Of a stretch of 64,000 nucleotides of DNA, positions 14,860 through 23,676 are shown one piece after another (the stretch's first letter is position 1; the number at the start of each line of letters is the position of its first letter). Made by a program: the position numbers and the translations under genes. The DNA is from Paenibacillus sp. BK033 (GTDB lineage Bacteria; Bacillota; Bacilli; Paenibacillales; Paenibacillaceae). The notes under the pieces were generated by a model. That model ran no database searches and had not been told where the DNA came from. It saw nothing but the letters and a program-made list of their open reading frames with translations. The stretch is taken from assembly GCF_004345425.1 (NCBI RefSeq), contig NZ_SLVP01000001.1, forward strand, positions 248,001 to 312,000. The letters are read 5' to 3'.

Positions 14860-17307
14860 ATGAAAGTATCTTACCAATGGTTAAATGAATATATCGATTT
14901 GACAGGCTATACGGGCGAAGAATTAGCGGAAAAAATGACGCGCGGAGGTATCGAGATCGACGGCGTGGAGTCCCTCAACAAAGGGGTGACCGGCGTTGTA
15001 GTCGGTTACGTTAAATCCCGCGAGAAGCATCCGGATGCCGACAAGCTTAGCGTATGCAAGATTGACGTCGGTACGGGCGAAGAGCTTCAAATCGTATGCG
15101 GCGCGAAAAACGTGGACGCCGGCCAAAAGGTTCCGGTTGCGATGATCGGCGCGAAGCTGCCGGGAGATTTCGCAATCAAACGAGCGAAGCTGCGCGGCGT
15201 GGAATCGCAGGGCATGATCTGCTCGGCCAAGGAGCTCGGCATTAACGACAAGCTGCTTCCGAAGGAGCAGCAGGAAGGCATTCTCGTGCTTCCGGCATCG
15301 ACGCCGGTTGGCACGCCGATCGGCGATGTGCTTGGCATAAACGACGAGGTGCTTGAGCTGGATCTGACGCCCAACCGTTCGGACTGCCTCAGCATGCTGG
15401 GCGTTGCTTACGAGATTGGCGCTTTGACCGGCCGCGAGGTGCGCATCCCCGAACCGGCCGTTAACCATGCGGCAGACCGTGCGGACAGCCATATCTCGGT
15501 ATCGATCAGCGCTCCGGAGCAATGCTCGCATTACAGCGCGCGATACATCAAAGGCGTAAAGATTGGTCCATCCCCGCAATGGCTGCAAAACCGGCTGATC
15601 GCTGCGGGCATTCGTCCGATCAGCAACGTGGTTGACGTGACAAACTTCGTTATGCTGGAATATGGCCAGCCGCTGCACGCTTTTGACGCGGATGCCCTTA
15701 CAACCGGCCGAATCGACGTTCGTCAGGCGAAGCAAGGCGAGAAGATCGTAACCCTGGATGACCAGGAGCGTACGCTTGAGCCTCATATGCTCGTTATTAC
15801 GGATGGCGAGAAGCCTGTGGCGCTGGCAGGCGTTATGGGCGGAGCGAATTCCGAAGTCAACGACCAGACGGTTAATATCCTGCTGGAGTCGGCGAAGTTT
15901 GACGGCGGTACCGTCCGCAAAACCTCCCGCCAGCTGGGTCTCCGTTCGGAGTCGAGCATCCGCTTCGAGAAGGAAGTGGATCCGGCCCGCGTTATTCCGG
16001 CGCTGAATCGTGCGGCTGCTCTTATTGCGGAGCTTGCCGACGGTCTTGTGGCAGAAGGAATCGTGGAAGCGGTCGTTGCGAAAACAGAGCCGGCTGTTGT
16101 TGAAGTCACGTTGGACAAAATCAACGGTTACCTCGGAACGGAGCTGTCGCGCCTTGAGGTTCAGACGATTTTTGACCGCCTGCATTTCAGCTACCGTTTA
16201 TCCGATGCCAATGACCTGTTCGCCGTAACGGTGCCTACGCGCCGCGGCGACATTACGCGCGATGTCGACTTAATTGAAGAAGTAGCCCGGTTGTTCGGCT
16301 ACGACAATATTCCTACTACGCCGATTCACGGCGATGTGACGCCTGGCGGGCTGACCAAGCCGCAGACGATCCGCCGCGAGCTGCGCAGAAGATTGACCGA
16401 TGCGGGTCTTTTTGAAGTGATCAGCTACTCGTTTACGGGACCTTCCCGCACCGAGCTGTTCCCTGAGCTGACCGGCAAGGATCTGAAACCGGTGAAGCTG
16501 GCTATGCCGATGAGCGAGGACCGCAGCGTTCTCCGTACTACGCTGATTGCCCAGCTGATTGAGACAGCGACGTATAACCGCAACCGTAAAAATGAATCTT
16601 CAGCGATTTTCGAAATCGGCAGCGTCTTCCATACGGAAGAAGAGCAGCTTACGCGCCTTCCGGAAGAGAAGCAGCGCCTTGCGGTATTGCTCACGGGCAA
16701 CCGTGTAGACGCGCAATGGAACCGTAAAGCGGAGCCTGTAGATTTCTACGATGCAAAAGGCGTTCTGGAAACCGTGGTTGATGTTCTTGGCTTGACCTCG
16801 AAGGTACGTTACGAATCGGCTCAGCCAACGAACTTCCATCCGGGCAGAACGGCGGCGGTTATCGTGGATACCGCCCATGGACCGGAAACGATCGGTTACG
16901 TCGGCCAGCTTCATCCGACCTTGCAGCATGAAAGCGACCTTGCCGACACGTACGTGGCTGAGATAGAATTGGGCACCTTGTATGGGCTGGCTGATTCCGG
17001 CATCGAATACAAGGCTCTTCCTCGCTACCCGGCTATGCAGCGCGATATCGCCGTGGTGCTGGACCAGGCTGTTCCGGCAGCGAAGCTGACAGAAACCGCG
17101 TGGGCTGTTGCGGGCGAATTGCTCGAGTCCGTTCGGGTGTTCGACGTCTTCACCGGCGAAAAGCTTGGAGCCGGCAAGAAGAGCGTTGCCGTAGCGCTCG
17201 TTTACCGTCATGCCGACCGTACGCTGACCGATGAAGAAGTGACCGAGCTGCACGGCAAAGTCGTTGCCGAGCTTGAACAATCTTTTGCCGCTGAATTAAG
17301 AAAGTAG
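14860..17307 (+). CDS. pheT: Phenylalanine--tRNA ligase beta subunit
   Basis: An 815-residue beta chain with the expected domain order: N-terminal tRNA-binding OB fold (VGYVKSREKHPDADKLSVC at about 45-65), B3/B4 editing domain, B5 domain, the catalytic-like core and a C-terminal anticodon-binding (FDX-ACB) domain ending in VTELHGKVVAELEQ. It edits mischarged Tyr and completes the PheRS tetramer. It starts 20 bases after pheS with GGGGAGGGGG as ribosome site. A terminator follows. Confidence 0.97.
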   Translation: MKVSYQWLNEYIDLTGYTGEELAEKMTRGGIEIDGVESLNKGVTGVVVGYVKSREKHPDADKLSVCKIDVGTGEELQIVCGAKNVDAGQKVPVAMIGAKLPGDFAIKRAKLRGVESQGMICSAKELGINDKLLPKEQQEGILVLPASTPVGTPIGDVLGINDEVLELDLTPNRSDCLSMLGVAYEIGALTGREVRIPEPAVNHAADRADSHISVSISAPEQCSHYSARYIKGVKIGPSPQWLQNRLIAAGIRPISNVVDVTNFVMLEYGQPLHAFDADALTTGRIDVRQAKQGEKIVTLDDQERTLEPHMLVITDGEKPVALAGVMGGANSEVNDQTVNILLESAKFDGGTVRKTSRQLGLRSESSIRFEKEVDPARVIPALNRAAALIAELADGLVAEGIVEAVVAKTEPAVVEVTLDKINGYLGTELSRLEVQTIFDRLHFSYRLSDANDLFAVTVPTRRGDITRDVDLIEEVARLFGYDNIPTTPIHGDVTPGGLTKPQTIRRELRRRLTDAGLFEVISYSFTGPSRTELFPELTGKDLKPVKLAMPMSEDRSVLRTTLIAQLIETATYNRNRKNESSAIFEIGSVFHTEEEQLTRLPEEKQRLAVLLTGNRVDAQWNRKAEPVDFYDAKGVLETVVDVLGLTSKVRYESAQPTNFHPGRTAAVIVDTAHGPETIGYVGQLHPTLQHESDLADTYVAEIELGTLYGLADSGIEYKALPRYPAMQRDIAVVLDQAVPAAKLTETAWAVAGELLESVRVFDVFTGEKLGAGKKSVAVALVYRHADRTLTDEEVTELHGKVVAELEQSFAAELRK

Positions 17308-17321
17308 GCAGGAAACCTTTT

Positions 17322-17369
17322 AAGTCGCATCGAAATAGTTCCTTGTGAACTTTCGATGCGGCTTTTTTT
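17322..17369 (+). terminator. Intrinsic terminator after pheT
   Basis: AAGTCGCATCGAAA (17322-17335) pairs with TTTCGATGCGGCTT (17351-17364), one G-T pair, followed by T5. It separates pheST from the zapA-like gene. Confidence 0.9.
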
Positions 17370-17520
17370 GTGCTTTTTGCGCAAAAAAAGGCATGAAAGA
17401 TGAGTTTTTTCACAGATTTGCAACTTTCGCAATCGTTTTTTGTTACATAGATGAAGACAAATGTTAGGATCTGCGTATGACTTTTAAAACGCGAGACGTT
17501 GAATAGGAGGATAACCCAGT

Positions 17521-20500
17521 ATGGATGCTGACCAAACCGTAGTAACAGTTGATATATACGGACATCAATATAAGCTTAAGGGTCATAACAACGTTGATTA
17601 TATAAAGCGTGTAGCCGGCACGATCGATGACGCTATGAAAAAGCTGGCGATCGGCAATCCTCGTCTCGATATGCCCAAGCTTGCCGTTTTGGCCGCGGTT
17701 CAGATGACTGAGGAAGTTTTCCGGCTGCGTCGAGAAAACGATACTCTGCACGACGCCGAGGCCAAGCGTCTTGTGCTGGTAGATTTGCTGGAGCAGGCAA
17801 GCCGGCTGGAGGTTTCGCTGCGAGAGGAGCTTGCGGCTGTTCAGCAGAGGTCCAAGACGGAGCTGGAGGAGCTTAGGGGAGAGTACGAAACCGAGATAGC
17901 CGCCGCGAAAGCGGCTGCCGCGGAGGAGCTGGCTGCGAGACTGGAAGAAGCGGCAGAGCTTCTGGCGTTAGCGCAAGCGGAAGCGACGGAGGAGATCGAG
18001 CGCGTCCAGGCGTTAGCCGCAGAGCAGCTGGAGCAGGAGCTTGAGCTTGCGCAGGCAAAAGCGGAGGCGGAGCTGGATCGCGAGCGGGCGAGGGCGGCGG
18101 AAGCGTTAGCCGCGCAGCAGGCGGCAGCGGAGCGGGAGCTCGAGCGGGAGCGCGCGCGGGCAGCGGAAGCGGCTGAGGAGCTGGCGCTGGCCGAAGCGTT
18201 GGCCGCGGAGGAGCTGGATCGCGAGCGGGCGAAGGCAGCGGAAGCGCTGGCGGAGCAGCAAGCGGCAGCGGCGCAGGAGCTGGAGCGCGAGCGGGCGCGG
18301 GCAGCGGAAGCGCTAACCGCGCAGCAAGCGGCGGCGGCGCAGGAGCTGGAGCGGGAGCGCGCGCGGGCAGCGGAAGCGGCTGAGGAGCTGGCGCTGGCCG
18401 AAGCGCTGGCCGCGGAGGAGCTGGAGCGCGAGCGTGCGAAGGCTGCGGAAGCGCTGGCGGAGCAGCTTGAGCGGGAACGTGCGACAGCAGAAGCAAGGTT
18501 GGCGGAGCAGCAAGCGCAGGCGAATGAAGAGCTGGAACGCGAGCGCGTAACGGCAGCGGAACTGTTGGCCGCGCAGCAGGCGCAGGCGGCACGCGAGCTG
18601 GAGCAAGAGCGGGCGAAAGCGGCTAAGGCTGCGGATGAGCTGGCGCATACGCAAGCTTTATTAGCGGAAGAATTGGAACGCGAACGCGCCGGAGCAGCGG
18701 AAATGCTGGCCGCTCTGCAAGCGCAAGCGGCACAGGAGCTGGAGCAAGAACGGGCGAAAGCTTCGGAAGCATTGGCCGAGCAAGTAGAGCGTGAGCGTGC
18801 GAGAGCTGCACAAGCACTAGCGGAGCAGCAGGCGAAGGCTGCTGAAGAGCTGGAGCGAGAGCGGATCAGAGCGGTAGAAGCGGCTGAAGAATTAGCCTTG
18901 GCGCAAGCCCTTGCGGCAGAAGAACTCGAACGCGAGCGCGCAAGGGCAGCGGAAGCTTTGGCCGCTTTGCGGATGCAAGCGGAGCAGGAGCTTGAACAAG
19001 AACGAGCGAAGGTTACGGAAACCGCGGACGAGCTGGCCTTGGCGCAAGCCCTTGCGGCAGAAGAGCTCGAACGCGAACGCGCAAGGGCAGCGGAAGCTTT
19101 GGCCGCTTTGCGAATGCAAGCGGAGCAGGAGCTTGAGCAAGAGCGTGCCAGAGCTGCCGAAGCTGCGGACGAGTTGACGCTGGCGCAAGCACTAGCAGAA
19201 GAAGAAGTCGAACGCGAGCGCGCAAGGGCAGCGGAAGCTTTGGCCGCATTGCAGTCGCAAGCCGCACAGGAACTGGAGCGGGAGCGTTTGCAAGCCGCGG
19301 AAGCATTAGCCGCGCAAGTAGAACGCGAACGTGTCAAAGCTTCGCAAGCCATAGCCGAGCAGAAAGCCGCAGCAGAGGAGGAGCTTGCCTTAGTGCAAGC
19401 CATGGCCGCTGAGGAACTTAAGCTAGAGCGCGCAAAAGCCGCAGAGCTGGCTGAGCAGCTGGAGCGTGAACGCGCGAAAGCGGCTGAAGCTGCAGAGGAG
19501 CTGAAGCTTAACCAAACGCTTGCTGCGGAAGAGCTGGAGCTTGAACGCATGAAAGCAGCGGAAGCTTTGTCCGCGAAGTTGGAGGAAGAGCGCGCAATAG
19601 CCGCGCTAGCCCTCGCGGAACAGCAAGCGGCAGCGGCACGGGAACTGGAGCGCGAGCGGGTAAAAGTTGCGGAAGCCGTAGACGAGCTTGCATTAGCCCA
19701 AGTCATTGCTACGGAAGAGTTGGAGCAGGAACGCAAGAAAACGCTCGAGCTTATACAATCGAAGGAGCAGCAGTGGCAGGAGCAGCTTGCTCAGCTTGAG
19801 CAATCGCTGAAGGCCGATTTTGAACGCCGCCGCAATGGATGGATTGAGGAGCGTACAAGGCTTCTTACGAAATTGTCCGAGCTGGAGCAGGCTTGGAATC
19901 AGGATAAGCAACTGCATGAGCTTCGTCTCCAGGCTGCGGACGAGCATTTGATGCAGGCGATGGAGCAGGAAGAAGCGCTGCGTGCTTCCATCCAGGCGAT
20001 GGAGCAGCAATCAAACGAGCTTGAGCGGCAATATGCCGAGGTTAAGGAACAGCTCGAGGAAGCTTCTCAGCAGTATGCGCAATCGCTTGAGAAAATAGGG
20101 CGATTAGAGCAGCAGGCCTCCAAGCAGCTGGAATTGCAAACGGCTGTTGAAGTGCTTGCAGCCGAACAAACGGAGAAGCTGCAGCAATTGCAGGAGCAAT
20201 TTGATCTCCTTCAGGATGAGATGGAGAAGCAGCAGCGACGATTCGAAACGGAACGTTCTGTTCTTGAGCAGCTTCATGCGGACCGATACAGCGAAGCGGA
20301 ACGCCGTCTGGAAGAACAAGCGCGTCAGTTGACGGAAGCATCCGCTATTTTTGAAGAGAAGGAGCTTGAGCTGGAGCTTCAATATGAAGAGGACAAGCAC
20401 AAGCTGGAACGTAAATACCAAGAGCAGCAGGAGCAGCTTGAGCTGCGTTTTGCCGAGCAGCAATTCGAATTGAAGGAACGTTATGAGCAGCAATATGCTG

Positions 20501-21414
20501 ATCTAAGACAGCAGCTGGACGCAGTTCAGTTGACGAATCAGGAACTGGAAGAGCGGCTGAAGTCGCACAATGCCGCTATGGCCGCGAAGCAGGAGCAGCA
20601 AATTGCCGAGTTGGAGCGGCAGCATCAAGAGCAGCTTCGTTCCCTCGAACGGCAGTTCACCGATCAGAACGAATTGCTTGAACTTCAGTACATGGAGCAA
20701 ATCGAGCAGCTTGAGCGCCAGCAGCAGGAGCTTAAAGCGGATTGGGATGAACGGGAGCAGGAGCATAGCCGCACACTCGATCAGCAGCGCCAGCAGTACG
20801 AGCATCGCTACGAGGAGCGTCTTTCGGAAGCGGAGGAACGGTACTCCGGGCTTCTGGCGAAGCAGGAAGAACAACAGCAGCTCCTGCGCTCCCGCATTGA
20901 GGAGCTGGAATCTTCCTTGGAAGAGACGAAGCTTCGTAGTCTTGAAAAAGAAGAAAAGCTCTCGGAGTCAACAAAACGCGAGAATGAGCTTATGGAGCAG
21001 TTGGAATATACCGCTGCGCGCGAACGGATCACGGTACAGCAGATCGAAGCTGCCGGACTGCAAATTCAGAAGCTTAACGAACAGCTTCAAGCCGAGCAGC
21101 AGCTTGCGCGGCAAGCGAAGCAGGAGGCTGAACGTTTGACAGAATCGGAACGCAATCGGGAAGCAGCAGAGAAATCGCTTCTCGAACAGCTCGAAGCGGC
21201 GCGCAAAGAAGCTGCAGCAGCTGCGGATTTGAGGATATTGCTGGATGAGCAGGCGCAATCACTGGCGGCTGAGCATCAGGATGCTTCCGGTGAAACGGAA
21301 GCCCTTCGCGAGGAGCTTCGCGTACTTGGCGTGAAGCATGAGAAGCTGGAGATCGAATACCGCAAGCTTCAAACGGAGTACAATGAATGGATAGAATTAA
21401 TCGAACATAGCTGA
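17521..21414 (+). CDS. zapA: ZapA-domain protein with giant coiled-coil extension (1297 residues)
   Basis: Residues 1 to about 85 are a ZapA domain (VTVDIYGHQYKLKG, VDYIKRVAGTIDDAM, LDMPKLAVLAAVQMTEEVFRLR); ZapA binds and bundles FtsZ at midcell. The usual protein is about 85-100 residues. Here an unbroken coiled coil follows to residue 1297. About residues 170-745 are made of some 25 Ala/Glu/Arg-rich units of about 16, 21-22 or 25 residues beginning ELERERA, close to hendecad spacing. The rest is a Gln/Glu/Leu-rich coil. AGGAGG lies nine bases before the ATG. Position between pheT and mutS2 matches zapA in Bacillus. Repeat variants suggest growth by unequal recombination. The fusion is seen; division function is inferred. 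Confidence 0.85.
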   Translation: MDADQTVVTVDIYGHQYKLKGHNNVDYIKRVAGTIDDAMKKLAIGNPRLDMPKLAVLAAVQMTEEVFRLRRENDTLHDAEAKRLVLVDLLEQASRLEVSLREELAAVQQRSKTELEELRGEYETEIAAAKAAAAEELAARLEEAAELLALAQAEATEEIERVQALAAEQLEQELELAQAKAEAELDRERARAAEALAAQQAAAERELERERARAAEAAEELALAEALAAEELDRERAKAAEALAEQQAAAAQELERERARAAEALTAQQAAAAQELERERARAAEAAEELALAEALAAEELERERAKAAEALAEQLERERATAEARLAEQQAQANEELERERVTAAELLAAQQAQAARELEQERAKAAKAADELAHTQALLAEELERERAGAAEMLAALQAQAAQELEQERAKASEALAEQVERERARAAQALAEQQAKAAEELERERIRAVEAAEELALAQALAAEELERERARAAEALAALRMQAEQELEQERAKVTETADELALAQALAAEELERERARAAEALAALRMQAEQELEQERARAAEAADELTLAQALAEEEVERERARAAEALAALQSQAAQELERERLQAAEALAAQVERERVKASQAIAEQKAAAEEELALVQAMAAEELKLERAKAAELAEQLERERAKAAEAAEELKLNQTLAAEELELERMKAAEALSAKLEEERAIAALALAEQQAAAARELERERVKVAEAVDELALAQVIATEELEQERKKTLELIQSKEQQWQEQLAQLEQSLKADFERRRNGWIEERTRLLTKLSELEQAWNQDKQLHELRLQAADEHLMQAMEQEEALRASIQAMEQQSNELERQYAEVKEQLEEASQQYAQSLEKIGRLEQQASKQLELQTAVEVLAAEQTEKLQQLQEQFDLLQDEMEKQQRRFETERSVLEQLHADRYSEAERRLEEQARQLTEASAIFEEKELELELQYEEDKHKLERKYQEQQEQLELRFAEQQFELKERYEQQYADLRQQLDAVQLTNQELEERLKSHNAAMAAKQEQQIAELERQHQEQLRSLERQFTDQNELLELQYMEQIEQLERQQQELKADWDEREQEHSRTLDQQRQQYEHRYEERLSEAEERYSGLLAKQEEQQQLLRSRIEELESSLEETKLRSLEKEEKLSESTKRENELMEQLEYTAARERITVQQIEAAGLQIQKLNEQLQAEQQLARQAKQEAERLTESERNREAAEKSLLEQLEAARKEAAAAADLRILLDEQAQSLAAEHQDASGETEALREELRVLGVKHEKLEIEYRKLQTEYNEWIELIEHS

Positions 21415-21424
21415 ACCGATACAG

Positions 21425-21462
21425 AAAAGAGCCATCTGCTCTCATGAGCAGGTGGCTCTTTT
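21425..21462 (+). terminator. Intrinsic terminator after the zapA-like gene
   Basis: AAAAGAGCCA at 21425-21434 begins a stem that pairs through 21462 with one mismatch; loop TCAT, ending in TTTT. Confidence 0.88.
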
Positions 21463-21494
21463 GCGTAAATTGATATACTGGTTCGGCAAGGGAG

Positions 21495-21600
21495 TCGGAC
21501 GTTTGCAGCTAGCTTAACGATGCGCCGCATCGTTAAGGATGTTATGTGTGCTCGCAACGAGCCGCGTTCGGACGTTTATAGGTAGCTTAACGATGCGCCG
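21495..21600 (+). repeat. 33-bp direct repeat with a 25-bp palindrome
   Basis: Bases 21495-21527 and 21568-21600 match at 30 of 33 positions, both ending TAGCTTAACGATGCGCCG. In the first copy the sequence continues into a perfect palindrome, CTTAACGATGCG with its complement around one central C (21513-21537). The second copy lacks the other arm. No gene is seen in this 326-base gap. Confidence 0.75.
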
Positions 21601-21691
21601 AGTTACCGGGCGGATGAGGCGTAGAGTAGGTGCGAACACCAAATAACACGGAAATACGGTGTAACAAAGCCAGAGATTCGCGCCTCTGCAC

Positions 21692-21729
21692 AAAAAAGCC
21701 GTTCCAATGCAATAGCACTGGAACGGCTT
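21692..21729 (-). terminator. Intrinsic terminator of the SDR gene
   Basis: A 15-bp stem with one mismatch, 21696-21710 with 21715-21729, has a T-run on the minus strand, twelve bases past the SDR stop codon. Confidence 0.88.
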
Positions 21730-21740
21730 CCTCCGTTTCG

Positions 21741-22421
21741 TTACCCGTAGCTGACTATAGTTCCGGTTGGCCCGCCTACCGGAAGGCTGGCCAAGCGGAT
21801 GAGGTCCGGGGTGACGACTGCCGGGTCCTTGCCGGTGGCGTGCATTTCGGTACGCAGGGTACCGGGGTTGTATAGGTTAACCAGGATGCCGTGCTCATGC
21901 TCTTCGTCGGCGAGCGTGCGGGTCAGCGATTCAAGGCCGGCTTTCGCTGCGCTATAGGCGGCATAACCGCCTGCTCCGTTCCAGGACAAGCCGGAGGTTA
22001 TATTAATAATGCGGCCGTATTTGCTTTTGCGCATGGTTGGCAGAACGGCCTTTGTAAGCAGAAACGGTCCCGTCAAATTGGTGGCCACTTGCGCATGCCA
22101 ATTCTCAGAGGTTAGTTCCAGCACGGAACCGGGCTCGAATACGGCCGCATTATTTAATAACACATGTATGGAACCCCATTTGTCGATGACCTGCTGGACT
22201 GCGGATTGAATTTGGCTTTCCTGCGTAATGTCGGTAGGGATGATCAGCGCTTCGCGGCCCGTAGTCTGTTTGATCAGCTCGGCTGTCTCCTGCAGCTTGC
22301 TTTCACGGCGGCCTAACAAAGCAATCTCGGCTCCTTCCTTCGCGAACGACAGGGAAGTTGCCCTTCCGAGTCCCGAACCTGCACCGCTTACGATGGCAAT
22401 CCGTCCGTTTAATAAGCTCAT
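21741..22421 (-). CDS. Short-chain dehydrogenase/reductase
   Basis: A 226-residue classical SDR. The nucleotide-binding motif is SGAGSGLG near residue 12, NNAA follows at about 90, Ser of the triad is in NITSGLS, and the catalytic YSAAK is near residue 155. It should use NAD(P)H, with an unknown substrate. The protein is at the short end of the family: the C-terminal substrate loop is brief. GAGGAGGGG precedes the ATG. It is monocistronic. Confidence 0.88.
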   Translation of the reverse strand: MSLLNGRIAIVSGAGSGLGRATSLSFAKEGAEIALLGRRESKLQETAELIKQTTGREALIIPTDITQESQIQSAVQQVIDKWGSIHVLLNNAAVFEPGSVLELTSENWHAQVATNLTGPFLLTKAVLPTMRKSKYGRIINITSGLSWNGAGGYAAYSAAKAGLESLTRTLADEEHEHGILVNLYNPGTLRTEMHATGKDPAVVTPDLIRLASLPVGGPTGTIVSYG

Positions 22422-22576
22422 GGATCATACCCCTCCTCAAAAGAATAATTTATGAATCATCTTATCAGACCGGAAGGCGGTAGGGGAAGAGTTCATAGCA
22501 TCAGTCTTTCTTACCCTTTTGTAAAGGAATCATTATAATTCATATGTAGGGTGGCAAGAAGGCATGTCGCGGGAAA

Positions 22577-22606
22577 TAAAAAAGACCTCTTCATAAAAAG
22601 AGGTCT
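22577..22606 (-). terminator. Intrinsic terminator of the CuA-motif lipoprotein gene
   Basis: AGACCTCTT (22583-22591) pairs with AAGAGGTCT (22598-22606); T6 follows on the minus strand. Confidence 0.88.
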
Positions 22607-22620
22607 CCGCAGCATATGGC

Positions 22621-22989
22621 TTAGGCAGCTTCAACAATAAGCTTGGCTGACATTTTCGAATGTCCTCCGCCGCAAGGAATGTTGCATTTGATTTCGTATT
22701 CGCCGGCATCGAGCGTAATGGTTTTTGCTTTATTCTGAGTCAGCTTCACGTTTGTCTTCTCAATCTCCACGCCGTGAACGCCATCGATGAGCTCAAGCTT
22801 AATGGTCTGACCTTTTTTGATACGGTATTCCGGCTGATCGAATTCCCAGCTGCTTGCTTTAATCACAACGTCGGCAACCGTAGAACTTGCTGCCTCCGAT
22901 CCGGAGTTATTGCTCTTGCTGTTCGAGCCGCAGGCGGCAACGACGAACACAAGGCATAGCACAGATGCAAATATGAGCCACTTCTTCAT
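22621..22989 (-). CDS. Stand-alone CuA/cupredoxin-domain lipoprotein
   Basis: A 122-residue protein: leader ending in lipobox VAAC (C20), a short Ser/Asn linker, then one cupredoxin beta-barrel. It carries the CuA pattern of cytochrome oxidase subunit II: an upstream histidine (H72) and C102-x3-C106-x3-H110-x2-M113 in KCNIPCGGGHSKM. Unlike subunit II, it has no membrane hairpin and no oxidase genes nearby. It could carry electrons or copper outside the membrane, for example to load CuA sites. Start ATG 22989 is supported by AAAGGGG eight bases upstream. Confidence 0.85.
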   Translation of the reverse strand: MKKWLIFASVLCLVFVVAACGSNSKSNNSGSEAASSTVADVVIKASSWEFDQPEYRIKKGQTIKLELIDGVHGVEIEKTNVKLTQNKAKTITLDAGEYEIKCNIPCGGGHSKMSAKLIVEAA

Positions 22990-23087
22990 CTTTATACCCC
23001 TTTCATAGCCAAAAACATAGAAATTCAATTCTTTTCCTATTGTAGCTTATCCATATCCAATTTGCAGTGACAGTCCCGTGACAAATG

Positions 23088-23127
23088 AAAAAGCCCCCGC
23101 CTATCGTTTCCGACAGGACAAGGGCTT
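23088..23127 (-). terminator. Intrinsic terminator of the YvlD-like gene
   Basis: AAGCCC (23091-23096) pairs with GGGCTT (23122-23127), with further inner pairs CCT/AGG and TCG/CGA. A short A-run on the plus strand gives T on the minus strand. Confidence 0.7.
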
Positions 23128-23154
23128 AAGGCAAAAATCTTTGCATTTTTACTG

Positions 23155-23523
23155 TTAGTCACGGTTGCGGTAATCGCTTCTGCCTGCCTCGTACGGGGTG
23201 CTGACCGGAATGAACAGGTCGATAATCCCGATAACGAGAGCCGCTAAGATTGCGCCAAGCCAAGTGACGGATACGCCGCCGACGATAAACTGCGCAATCC
23301 AAATGACTGCCGCGCTGGCTAGAAAGCCAACAATACCGCGTCCAAACGGGGTAACTTTTTTGCCAAAAATACCTTCAATGATCCAACCAAGCGCCGCAAT
23401 GACAAGCGCCAGCAGAAGTGCACTCCAGAACCCGCCGACGCTAAATTGAGGAACGATCCAGCCGACTACCATCAGAACGATGGCTGCAACGATAAAACGG
23501 ACAACATGACCAAGAAAACTCAT
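23155..23523 (-). CDS. Four-TM membrane protein, phage-holin-4 superfamily (YvlD-like)
   Basis: A 122-residue protein with four hydrophobic helices separated by short loops (FIVAAIVLMVVGWIVPQFSV, ALLLALVIAALGWII, and two more) and a short polar tail. The layout matches the PF04020 family, annotated as phage holin superfamily IV but mostly chromosomal in Firmicutes (Bacillus YvlD). No phage genes surround it, so a lysis role is unlikely. Envelope stress is the usual context of YvlD; here that is only analogy. Confidence 0.75.
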   Translation of the reverse strand: MSFLGHVVRFIVAAIVLMVVGWIVPQFSVGGFWSALLLALVIAALGWIIEGIFGKKVTPFGRGIVGFLASAAVIWIAQFIVGGVSVTWLGAILAALVIGIIDLFIPVSTPYEAGRSDYRNRD

Positions 23524-23676
23524 ATCATTAGCCTCCTTATGTTAGGTTAGCCTAAGTATGGTGCGTTTCCTCCCTTATTATGACCATTAATCGGGGAAAC
23601 ATGTATGAATCAAGCGGTGATGTCGTGCATCCTAAACACCGATCAGCTATAATATAAGGGCGAGAGGAGTGTTCAC

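Noticed and set aside
14923-16185. Long minus-strand frame opposite pheT (and a similar one opposite pheS)
   Set aside because: Both lie fully inside well-conserved synthetase genes and have no expression signals.
17841-19736. A 631-residue open frame on the minus strand under the zapA-like gene
   Set aside because: It is the mirror of the GAG/GCG-rich repeat codons, encodes only Ser/Ala/Arg low complexity, and has no ribosome site or terminator. The plus strand carries a recognisable ZapA domain.
23155-23523. Phage holin gene
   Set aside because: The family name is historical; the gene is alone among chromosomal genes with no lysin or phage neighbour.
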